A DNA stretch of 34,458 nt from Candidatus Onthocola gallistercoris (GTDB taxonomy: Bacteria > Bacillota > Clostridia > Lachnospirales > Lachnospiraceae). The stretch's first letter is position 1; the number at the start of each line of letters is the position of its first letter. The stretch lies in contig DVLT01000052.1 in the NCBI GenBank assembly GCA_018715345.1, positions 1 to 34,458 on the forward strand, read 5' to 3'. Made by a program: the position numbers and the translations under genes. Below are positions 15,618-22,532 of this stretch, piece by piece. Below the pieces are notes generated by a model. It did not search any database. It had not been told where the DNA came from and saw only the letters and a program-made list of their open reading frames with translations.

Positions 15618-17411
15618 TCACTCTTTGTAAATCGCGCCGAACCGGCATTTCTCCATACATGCGCCACACTTGAGACATTTATCCTGATGGATCATATGCG
15701 GTTCTTTCACTTTGCCTTCGATGGCTCCTGCCGGACATACGCGGGAACACAATGTACAGCCGCGGCACTTGTCCGCATCGATCCGGTAGGACAAAAGATC
15801 CTTACATACGCCGGCAGGACAGCGTTTATCCACCACATGGGCGATATATTCGTCCTTGAAATACCGGAGTGTTGACAATACCGGATTGGGCGCCGTCTGT
15901 CCCAGGCCGCACAAGGAATTTTCCTTAATATAATAGGCCAGCTCTTCCAGCTTATCCAGATCTTCCATGGTGCCTTCACCCTTGGTGATCTTATCCAGTA
16001 TCTCATACATGCGCTTGGTGCCCACCCGGCACGGCGTACATTTGCCGCAGGATTCATCCACAGTAAATTCCAGGAAGAATTTGGCAATATCCACCATACA
16101 GGTGTCCTCATCCATAACGATCAATCCGCCGGATCCCATCATGGAACCGATGGAGATCAGGTTATCGTAGTCAATGGGTATATCAAAATGTTCAGCCGGG
16201 ATACAGCCGCCGGAAGGTCCGCCGGTCTGAGCCGCTTTGAACTTTTTGCCGTTTGGGATCCCGCCGCCGATCTCTTCGACCACCGTACGCAAGGTGGTTC
16301 CCATGGGTATCTCCACAAGACCGGTGTTGTTGATCTTGCCGCCCAGGGCAAAGACCTTGGTACCTTTGGATTTTTCCGTACCCATAGAGGCAAACCAGTC
16401 CGCGCCTCTTAATATGATCTGCGGGATATTGGCATAGGTTTCCACGTTATTTAAGATGGTCGGCTTACCGAACAGCCCCTTCACCGCCGGGAAAGGCGGT
16501 CTTGGTCTCGGCTCGCCCCGGTTGCCTTCGATGGACGTCATCAGCGCGGTCTCCTCACCGCAGACAAAGGCGCCGGCGCCCAGCCGAAGGTCGATATCAA
16601 AATCAAATCCGCTATCAAAAATATTCTTGCCGAGCAGTCCGTATTCTCTAGCCTGGCGGATGGCGATCCGCAAACGGTCCACGGCAATGGGGTATTCTGC
16701 CCGCACATAGATATAACCTTGGCTCGCGCCTATGGCATATCCGGCGATGGCCATGGCTTCCAATACCACATGGGGATCCCCTTCCAAAACGGACCGGTCC
16801 ATGAAGGCTCCCGGATCACCCTCGTCTGCATTACAGCAGACATATTTCTGGACATTGCCCCGGTTGCCGGAGGCAAAACGCCATTTAAGCCCTGTGGGGA
16901 AACCGGCGCCGCCTCGCCCTCTCAAGCCGCTGTCCAATATGGTCTGGATCACGTCGTCCGGCGTCATCTCAGTAAGCACCTTTCCCAGCGCTTCATAGCC
17001 GCCGGTCCCTATGTATTCGTCAATATCTTCCGGATTGATCACGCCGCAGTTTCTAAGGGCCACACGGGTCTGTTTACTGTAGAAATCCGTATCCTTCAAA
17101 GACTTGATCGCTCCGTCCTCTCCCGTTGCTTCTTCATAGACCAGCCGGGTCACAACACGCCCCTTCAGCAGATGTTCGGATACGATCTCCGGAACATCAT
17201 CTTCAGATACCATTGCGTAAAAAACCGCTTCCGGGTAAACGACCATGATCGGCCCCATGGCGCACAGGCCGTGACAGCCGGTCTGAACGACCGCTACTTC
17301 ATCCTGAAGTCCCTGTCTGGCCAGCTCACTTTTTAATGTCTCGATAATTCTCTGGCTTCCGGAGGAAGTACATCCGGTGCCGCCGCATACTAAAACATGA
17401 GAACGATACAT
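15618..17411 (-). CDS. hydB: Bifurcating hydrogenase NADH-binding subunit HydB
   Basis: HydB is the NuoF-like subunit that binds FMN and NAD(H) and is the likely bifurcation site of HydABC. The 597-residue protein begins with a thioredoxin-like [2Fe-2S] domain (CGGTGCTSSG, TGCHGLCAMGP). The FMN/NADH domain follows, with GRGGAGFPTGLKW, NADEGDPGAFMDR and GAGAFVCGEETALM. The NuoF-type [4Fe-4S] motif is ESCGKCTPCRVGTKRM. Two C-terminal ferredoxin motifs (CRGCTLCSRVCPAGAIEG and CLKCGACMEKC) end it. The ATG has GAGGAGG eight bases upstream. Gene order and short spacing (15 bases from hydD, 16 to hydA) show one operon. Confidence 0.96.
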   Translation of the reverse strand: MYRSHVLVCGGTGCTSSGSQRIIETLKSELARQGLQDEVAVVQTGCHGLCAMGPIMVVYPEAVFYAMVSEDDVPEIVSEHLLKGRVVTRLVYEEATGEDGAIKSLKDTDFYSKQTRVALRNCGVINPEDIDEYIGTGGYEALGKVLTEMTPDDVIQTILDSGLRGRGGAGFPTGLKWRFASGNRGNVQKYVCCNADEGDPGAFMDRSVLEGDPHVVLEAMAIAGYAIGASQGYIYVRAEYPIAVDRLRIAIRQAREYGLLGKNIFDSGFDFDIDLRLGAGAFVCGEETALMTSIEGNRGEPRPRPPFPAVKGLFGKPTILNNVETYANIPQIILRGADWFASMGTEKSKGTKVFALGGKINNTGLVEIPMGTTLRTVVEEIGGGIPNGKKFKAAQTGGPSGGCIPAEHFDIPIDYDNLISIGSMMGSGGLIVMDEDTCMVDIAKFFLEFTVDESCGKCTPCRVGTKRMYEILDKITKGEGTMEDLDKLEELAYYIKENSLCGLGQTAPNPVLSTLRYFKDEYIAHVVDKRCPAGVCKDLLSYRIDADKCRGCTLCSRVCPAGAIEGKVKEPHMIHQDKCLKCGACMEKCRFGAIYKE

Positions 17412-17426
17412 CGATTTTCCTCCTCA

Positions 17427-17798
17427 CTATAAGTTTGTCTCATTCAGTGTATATTCGGTGACGACATGGCCTCGGATCAGATGCCTGTCCACGATTTCTT
17501 TTGCCTTGTCCGGATTCATCTTAATATATGTGACCTTCTCTTTGCCCGGCTCCATAACTTCCACGATGGGTTCATACTGGCACAGCCCGATACAGCCGGT
17601 CTGGGTCACCATGACATTTTTCAAGCCCTTTTTCTGTACTTCTTCCGCCAGCGTATTCAATACCGGTCTGGCACCGCTGGCTATGCCACAGGTCGCCATC
17701 CCCACGATCACTCTTGTCTGATCTTCACTCTCGGACCGCAGGCCCACCTTGCCTTGCATCCGCTCTCGGATCGCTTTTAATTCTTCAAGAGATTTCAT
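17427..17798 (-). CDS. hydD: Thioredoxin-like [2Fe-2S] ferredoxin, HydD-like
   Basis: This 123-residue protein resembles a free-standing copy of the N-terminal [2Fe-2S] domain of HydB/NuoF. Cysteines lie in MATCGIASGA and TGCIGLCQYEP; only three are obvious, so the fourth cluster ligand is unclear. It shares the C-terminal VDRHLIRGHVV-type segment with the HydB N-terminus. By position it corresponds to HydD of the hydCEDBA arrangement described for Acetobacterium woodii. It may pass electrons to or stabilise the complex; the role is not established. The ATG follows AGGAGGT ten bases upstream. The symbol is by position and is tentative. Confidence 0.75.
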   Translation of the reverse strand: MKSLEELKAIRERMQGKVGLRSESEDQTRVIVGMATCGIASGARPVLNTLAEEVQKKGLKNVMVTQTGCIGLCQYEPIVEVMEPGKEKVTYIKMNPDKAKEIVDRHLIRGHVVTEYTLNETNL

Positions 17799-17818
17799 AA
17801 TCTGCTTTACCTCCTCGA

Positions 17819-18376
17819 TCAGATGACGGCTCCGCCGTCAACTTCCTGCTTGTTTTCCGTTAAATATTCCCGGATATATTCCGACACTTCCGGTGTGTCA
17901 AGCGGTATACCGCCAAGTATCTCCCGCATCTGCCGGGTATCCAGTGTAAATTCTGCATCATTATATCGGTAGATATATCTGAAATCCACTTCCGGATGGA
18001 AAGTGACCAGCGTATATATGGTTCCCGTTATATCCCCCAAAGGCATCCGGTCGATATGGGTCAGGCCAAATTCAGCCCGGACCACAGTCCCCTCGCCTTT
18101 CTCGGAGCGTATGGAAAAGTTTCCCCCCGTACTCTCCGCCGCATATTTAAAAAACGGGACGCCCAGTCCGACTTTCCGCGTTGTCCGCGTCGTAAAAAAA
18201 GGATCTTCCACCTGGGCGATCTGCTCTTTTGTCATGCCGCAGCCATTGTCGGCAATGATGATCACCAGGCGGTCAGATGCCACACTGACTTCCACAGTAA
18301 TTTCCACAAGCGTTGCTTCCGCCCGGATGGAATTCTCCGCCACATCAAGAATATTCAATGAAAGTTCTGTCATCAT
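17819..18376 (-). CDS. GHKL ATPase domain protein in the hydrogenase operon (HydE-like)
   Basis: This 185-residue protein is a histidine-kinase-like ATPase (HATPase_c) without a dimerisation/phospho-acceptor His domain. The N-box is LDVAENSIRA, G1 is ADNGCGM, the F-box is EDPFFTTR and the G2 region is VGLGVPFF, with GEGTVV later. The last 80 residues are an unfamiliar extension. It lies between hydC and hydD, four bases after the hydC stop with no strong ribosome binding site, so it is probably translationally coupled. A gene in the same position is called hydE in acetogens; that should not be confused with the HydE maturase. It could bind ATP to regulate the enzyme or act as an anti-sigma-type kinase; function is unproven. 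The start could be either of the tandem ATGs. Confidence 0.78.
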   Translation of the reverse strand: MMTELSLNILDVAENSIRAEATLVEITVEVSVASDRLVIIIADNGCGMTKEQIAQVEDPFFTTRTTRKVGLGVPFFKYAAESTGGNFSIRSEKGEGTVVRAEFGLTHIDRMPLGDITGTIYTLVTFHPEVDFRYIYRYNDAEFTLDTRQMREILGGIPLDTPEVSEYIREYLTENKQEVDGGAVI

Positions 18377-18380
18377 GACG

Positions 18381-18875
18381 TCATTCGTATTTATTCAGGA
18401 TGCCTTCCACGTCATCCACATCCAGACGTCCGTATACCTCGCCGTTGATCATCATGACCGGAGCCAGTCCACAGGCTCCAACGCAACGGCAGGCATCCAG
18501 CGAAAACTTTCCGTCGGGCGTGCATTCTCCTCCAACAATGCCCAACAGATCCATCAGCTTGTTGTAAATATCTCCTGACCCCTTAACGTAACAGGCTGTT
18601 CCAAGACAGACGGAGATCTGATAACGTCCCTTTGGATTAAGGGCGAACTGGGAATAAAAAGTGGCCACGCCGTATACCTTTTCCAATGGCACGCCCAGCG
18701 CGTCCGATATCATCGTCTGTACTTCCAGCGGCAGATATCCATAGATGTCCTGTGCTTTCTGCATGATGGGCATAAGGCAGCCTTTTTCATCTTTCATGGA
18801 CTCGATCGCCTGCATCAAGGCTTCCTTCTGCTCTTCTGTCCCGCGAAACGGAACGGACTGTTTCTTAGAAACCAA
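18381..18875 (-). CDS. hydC: Bifurcating hydrogenase NuoE-like subunit HydC
   Basis: HydC is the small [2Fe-2S] subunit of the trimeric bifurcating hydrogenase, homologous to NuoE of complex I. The 164-residue protein has full family length. The cluster ligands are in CLGTACYVKGS and CRCVGACGLAPVM, and the helical N-terminus ends in YGVATFYSQF, all typical. The start is TTG at 18873-18875, with AAGGAGG eight bases upstream, a clear case of a non-ATG start. It is the first gene of the leftward hyd operon, just behind a perfect TATAAT at 18908-18913. Confidence 0.95.
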   Translation of the reverse strand: MVSKKQSVPFRGTEEQKEALMQAIESMKDEKGCLMPIMQKAQDIYGYLPLEVQTMISDALGVPLEKVYGVATFYSQFALNPKGRYQISVCLGTACYVKGSGDIYNKLMDLLGIVGGECTPDGKFSLDACRCVGACGLAPVMMINGEVYGRLDVDDVEGILNKYE

Positions 18876-18907
18876 AATAAATCCCTCCTTATGTATGATC
18901 TTTTTTC

Positions 18908-18937
18908 ATTATATCATCAACCTGTGCAAATTGCCAT
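18908..18937 (-). promoter_or_regulatory. Promoter of the hydCEDBA operon
   Basis: On the minus strand a perfect TATAAT (18908-18913) lies 18 bp from a weak -35, ATGGCA (18932-18937). The start would be near 18901, giving a leader of only about 25 bases. The weak -35 would fit a promoter needing an activator. Confidence 0.6.
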
Positions 18938-19052
18938 GGGTTTTTGACCGAAGCTTCCAACAATAATTATAAGTCGAAAGAAATTTTCGTAATATTATTT
19001 TGTTTTCCGGATATTATTCCATGAAACTTCCATAGACGTCCGGGAGTTTTCG

Positions 19053-19081
19053 TTGAATTTACCCAAATCAGATGATATACT
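19053..19081 (+). promoter_or_regulatory. Promoter of the rightward signalling operon
   Basis: TTGAAT (19053-19058) is followed after 17 bp by TATACT (19076-19081). It is divergent from the hydC promoter, with about 115 bp between the two cores. No Rex-like box was seen in the shared interval. Confidence 0.7.
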
Positions 19082-19128
19082 TTTATCAAGAATCTTTTAA
19101 GTGTATTTAAACCAACAGGGAGGTTTGT

Positions 19129-19473
19129 ATGACAGTCAATACCATTAAAGAACTTCTGGATGCGCGTGTGCTTGCCGGTGAGGATCTTCTGGACACGGAA
19201 GTTTACCGTGCATGTGGTTCGGATATGATGAGTGATGTCCTCGCCCATGTCAATGATCAATCCGTCCTTCTGACCGGACTATGCAATCCCCAGGTCATCC
19301 GTACCGCAGAAATGATGGATATCGTCTGCGTGATCATGATCCGCGGCAAGGAACCGGATGCTTCCATGATCCAGATGGCCCGCGACCGGAATATCTGTTT
19401 TCTGGCCACCAACCATCGTATGTTTACCGCCTGCGGGATCCTTTATTCTGCCGGACTTAGCGGAGGTGATTGA
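19129..19473 (+). CDS. DRTGG domain protein (first copy)
   Basis: This 114-residue protein consists almost wholly of a DRTGG domain, a small fold of unknown function also found in bacterial regulatory and phosphotransacetylase-associated proteins. Characteristic stretches are CGSDMMSDVLAHV, LLTGLCNPQVIRTAEMMDI and MFTACGILYSAGL. It has no signal peptide or membrane segment. GGGAGG lies five bases before the ATG. It is the first gene of a five-gene operon and is followed without gap by an RsbW-like ATPase gene whose ribosome binding site (GGAGGTGAT) lies inside its last codons. A ligand-binding or protein-interaction role in the hydrogenase-linked circuit is inference. Confidence 0.82.
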   Translation: MTVNTIKELLDARVLAGEDLLDTEVYRACGSDMMSDVLAHVNDQSVLLTGLCNPQVIRTAEMMDIVCVIMIRGKEPDASMIQMARDRNICFLATNHRMFTACGILYSAGLSGGD

Positions 19474-19899
19474 ATGAAAGACAGTCTCATGACACTCCGC
19501 TATGATGTGTCGCCAACCGACTTTACCCGGGCCGGAGAAGCAAGCAGCGATGTGAAGAACAAATTAAAACAGTTGGGCGTTTCCCCCCAGGTCGTCCGCA
19601 AGGTGGCCATCGCCATGTATGAAGGTGAGATCAATATGGTCATCCATGCCCAAGGGGGGCAGATCACCGTGGATATCACCCCCACTCTGATCCGTATGGA
19701 ATTAAAGGATGTGGGACCAGGTATCGAAGATGTGGAACAGGCCATGCAGGCTGGATTCTCCACTGCCCCGGACAATATCCGTTCCTTGGGATTTGGCGCG
19801 GGAATGGGGCTTCCCAACATGAAAAAATACTCTGACACCATGCAGATCGACACCGTCTTGGGCGTGGGCACCACTGTGACCATGACGGTCAATCTGTGA
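19474..19899 (+). CDS. RsbW-like anti-sigma/serine kinase ATPase
   Basis: This 141-residue protein is a GHKL ATPase of the RsbW/SpoIIAB kind, which binds ATP and phosphorylates small STAS-domain antagonists while holding a sigma factor. The N-box is YEGEINMVIHA, including the catalytic Glu and Mg-binding Asn. G1 is KDVGPGI, and the lid and G2 are GFGAGMGLPNMKKY, followed by GVGTTVTMTV. The start codon directly follows the stop of the preceding gene with an excellent internal GGAGGTGAT site. No sigma factor or STAS protein is encoded in this window, so the target is unknown. The SpoIIE-type phosphatase 7 kb away would be a natural opponent. Confidence 0.85.
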   Translation: MKDSLMTLRYDVSPTDFTRAGEASSDVKNKLKQLGVSPQVVRKVAIAMYEGEINMVIHAQGGQITVDITPTLIRMELKDVGPGIEDVEQAMQAGFSTAPDNIRSLGFGAGMGLPNMKKYSDTMQIDTVLGVGTTVTMTVNL

Positions 19900-19929
19900 T
19901 CCTTCATGATAGAAAGGGGTGGAGCTGAC

Positions 19930-21360
19930 ATGGACAATCGTTTTTTTCATTCCGTTCACCTGAAAAAAGATCTGTGCAACGGATGCATCAACTGTATCAA
20001 GCGCTGTCCCACTGAAGCTATCCGGGTCCGTGACGGCAAAGCCATCATCGCCGGCGAATTTTGTATCGACTGCGGCGAATGTATCCGCATATGCAGCCAT
20101 CACGCCAAGATCAGCCGAAGAGACCGTCTGGACATACTTGGACGGTACAAATATACTGTGGCCCTTCCGGCGCCTTCCCTGTACAGCCAATTCAATCATC
20201 TGGAAGATATCAATATCGTCCTGACCGCCCTCATCCATCTGGGTTTCAACGATGTATTCGAAGTGGCCGCGGCAGCAGAACTGGTTTCGGAGGAGTCCCG
20301 TAAATATGTGACAGAACATCCGGAAAACTGGCCGTTTATAAGTACCGCCTGTCCTTCCGTTGTCCGTCTGATCCGGGTCCGTTTTCCCAACCTGATCGAA
20401 CACCTGTTACCCATCAATCCTCCGGTGGAAGTGGCCGCCAAGCTGGCCCGGAAGGAGGCCGTTCAAAAAACCGGTCTGCCTCCAGATCAGATCGGCATCA
20501 TCTTCCTTTCGCCTTGTCCTTCCAAGGTGACCTATGCCCGTTCGCCATTGGGCAATGCCCGCAGCGATATCGATGGCGTTCTGGCTATACAGGATATTTA
20601 CCCCATCATGCTGCCTCTGATGAAGGAAGCCGAAAAAAATCCCATGGATCTGGCCCGGGCCGGACGTATCGGCGTGGGCTGGGGCGGCAGCGGCGGCGAA
20701 GCGGCGGGCATGATCACCAGCAGCTATCTGGCAGCCGATGGTATCGAGAATGTGATACGGGTACTGGAAGATCTGGAGGATGAGAAGTTTTCCGACCTGA
20801 ATTTTATTGAATTGAACGCCTGCAACGGCGGCTGTGTGGGCGGCGTCCTGACTGTGGAAAATCCCTACGTGGCCAAAGCCAAGTTAAAGCAGCTAAACAG
20901 CTATCTGCCCGTATCCATGACCCACAAAACGCCGGATATCGGGAACGACGATCTTTACTGGACCGAACCGGTGGAGTATCTCCCGGTCTTTCGTCTGGGC
21001 AATTCCATGATGGAAAGTCTCGCCATGTTAAACAAGGTGAACCGGCTCTGCCAGAAGTTCCCCGGCCTGGACTGCGGTTCCTGCGGCGCCCCCACCTGTA
21101 AGGCGCTGGCGGAAGATATCGTCCGGGGCAATGCCACTCAGAATGACTGTATCTATGTGTTGAAAAATCACATTCATCGGCTCATGGACAACGCCAATAC
21201 GCTGGCCAACAATATCTTTATCGGAGATGGCAACGCCAACGAATATATTTATGTATTGAAACAGTACATCACCAAACTTTCTTCAGATATCGCCCTTCTG
21301 GACGCTTCTTTAAATCCGGCATCCACCAGTCCGGACGGAGACTCCCCGAAAGACGACTGA
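19930..21360 (+). CDS. [FeFe]-hydrogenase homologue without PAS (group D-like)
   Basis: This 476-residue protein resembles hydS but ends after the Fe-S domain, as in group D putative sensory hydrogenases. Two ferredoxin motifs come first (CNGCINCIKRC and CIDCGECIRIC). The H-cluster motifs are STACPSV (L1), LSPCPSK (L2) and ELNACNGGCVGG (L3). All four likely [4Fe-4S]H ligands remain, but the adjacent L1 proton-relay Cys is Ala, which would make catalysis slow and suits a sensor. A Cys-rich motif (LDCGSCGAPTC) follows, then a helical tail (HRLMDNANTLANNIF). The start at 19930 has GGTGGAG six bases upstream; an earlier ATG at 19906 has no site. The gene lies 30 bases after the RsbW-like gene, pointing to a shared pathway. 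Confidence 0.86.
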   Translation: MDNRFFHSVHLKKDLCNGCINCIKRCPTEAIRVRDGKAIIAGEFCIDCGECIRICSHHAKISRRDRLDILGRYKYTVALPAPSLYSQFNHLEDINIVLTALIHLGFNDVFEVAAAAELVSEESRKYVTEHPENWPFISTACPSVVRLIRVRFPNLIEHLLPINPPVEVAAKLARKEAVQKTGLPPDQIGIIFLSPCPSKVTYARSPLGNARSDIDGVLAIQDIYPIMLPLMKEAEKNPMDLARAGRIGVGWGGSGGEAAGMITSSYLAADGIENVIRVLEDLEDEKFSDLNFIELNACNGGCVGGVLTVENPYVAKAKLKQLNSYLPVSMTHKTPDIGNDDLYWTEPVEYLPVFRLGNSMMESLAMLNKVNRLCQKFPGLDCGSCGAPTCKALAEDIVRGNATQNDCIYVLKNHIHRLMDNANTLANNIFIGDGNANEYIYVLKQYITKLSSDIALLDASLNPASTSPDGDSPKDD

Positions 21361-21382
21361 TGTTTCGGACAGGGAGGTTTTT

Positions 21383-21733
21383 ATGACACTAAAACAACTG
21401 ATCGATAAAAATATCTTTACGCTCCTCAATACCGGAGATGACACGGAGCGTCAGATCACCACCCCTTTCTGCTGCGATCTTCTCAGCATTGCCATGGGGC
21501 GGGCGCCTGCCGGCTGTGCCTGGGTCACAGTCATGGCTAACATGAACACATTGGCTGTGGCTTCCCTGGCCGATGCGGCCTGTATCATCCTGGCGGAAGA
21601 TGTCCATTTAGACGAAGCCGCCCTGAACAAAGCCAAGATCCAAGGCATCACTGTATTTGAAACGGATATGCCGGTCTTTGAAGCAGCCTGTAAGGTCCTG
21701 GGCCTTATGGAACAGGCAGATCCGGCGGAATAA
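21383..21733 (+). CDS. DRTGG domain protein (second copy)
   Basis: This 116-residue protein is a second stand-alone DRTGG-type domain, only distantly similar to the first copy. Recognisable stretches are FCCDLLSIAMGRAP, VTVMANMNTLAVASLADAA and FETDMPVFEAACKVL. GGGAGG lies five bases upstream of the ATG. It sits between the PAS-less hydrogenase homologue and the PHP phosphoesterase. Two non-identical DRTGG proteins in one operon may form a heteromeric pair; that is inference. Confidence 0.8.
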   Translation: MTLKQLIDKNIFTLLNTGDDTERQITTPFCCDLLSIAMGRAPAGCAWVTVMANMNTLAVASLADAACIILAEDVHLDEAALNKAKIQGITVFETDMPVFEAACKVLGLMEQADPAE

Positions 21734-21736
21734 ACC

Positions 21737-22471
21737 ATGATCTCCTTATCTTATGATCTGCACATTCATTCTTGCCTGTCTCCTTGCGGCGATGGGGATA
21801 TGACTCCGGCCAATATCATTGGAATGTCTGCGCTCAAAGGGCTGGATGTGGTCGCTCTTACGGATCACAACTCCAGCAAAAACTGCCGGCCGTTTCTGAA
21901 AATGGCTGAAGAATACGGGCTCATTGCCATCCCCGGCATGGAAGTGACCACAGCCGAGGAAGTCCATGTGGTCTGTCTCTTTCCTGATCTTACAGCTGCT
22001 TTGGATTTTGACCGTTTCGTCTATCACCATCTGATCAAAGTGGCCAACCGACCGGACATATTCGGCGAACAGCTTCTGTACGGTCTCGATGATCAGCCGA
22101 TCGGAGAGGAGCCCTATCTGCTCATCAACAGCACCGATCTTTCATTTGATGATCTGTATTCCCATGTGGACATACGGGGCGGCGTCATGATACCGGCCCA
22201 TATCGACAAGTCTTCCAACAGCCTTCTGGCCAATCTGGGATTTATCCCTCCGGACAGCCGTTTTGACTGCGTGGAACTGAAAAATATGGCCCATCTCCAT
22301 CGGCTGAAAAAAGCGCATCCTTATCTGGATAACTGTCGTATCATCAGCAATTCGGACGCCCACTATCTGGAACAGATCAACGAACCAGAACTGACCATCC
22401 TTTCAAAAAGCCGCCGGATAACGGATATCCTTGAAGCGCTGAACGCCAAAACCCTCCGATCCTCGAAATGA
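21737..22471 (+). CDS. PHP domain phosphoesterase
   Basis: This 244-residue protein has the metal-binding motifs of the PHP family: DLHIHSCLSPCGDGDM at the N-terminus, LTDHNSS, GMEVTTAEEVHV, PAHIDKSS and SNSDAH. PHP enzymes hydrolyse phosphoester bonds in nucleotides, histidinol phosphate, DNA ends or RNA. The start is three bases after the upstream stop and only a weak ribosome binding site is visible, so coupling is likely. As the last gene of the hydrogenase-linked operon it could act on a nucleotide signal or a phosphorylated protein; nothing in the sequence decides this. A terminator overlaps its 3' end. Confidence 0.87.
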   Translation: MISLSYDLHIHSCLSPCGDGDMTPANIIGMSALKGLDVVALTDHNSSKNCRPFLKMAEEYGLIAIPGMEVTTAEEVHVVCLFPDLTAALDFDRFVYHHLIKVANRPDIFGEQLLYGLDDQPIGEEPYLLINSTDLSFDDLYSHVDIRGGVMIPAHIDKSSNSLLANLGFIPPDSRFDCVELKNMAHLHRLKKAHPYLDNCRIISNSDAHYLEQINEPELTILSKSRRITDILEALNAKTLRSSK

Positions 22472-22486
22472 GGACCGGAGGGTCTT
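22449..22486. terminator. Bidirectional terminator overlapping the PHP stop
   Basis: ACCCTCCG (22451-22458) pairs with CGGAGGGT (22476-22483), with an inner TCCTC/GAGGA stem. On the minus strand it is followed by TTTTGG, and on the plus strand by TCTTGCTGTTC. It separates the convergent PHP and alcohol dehydrogenase genes; the PHP stop codon lies in its loop region. Confidence 0.8.
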
Positions 22487-22532
22487 GCTGTTCATATTTA
22501 AAAATAGGAGATTACGTGTTTTTGCTTATTTT

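Noticed and set aside
17819-18376. Classical two-component histidine kinase
   Set aside because: Only the ATPase domain is present; there is no dimerisation/His-phosphoacceptor region, no sensor domain and no response regulator gene nearby.
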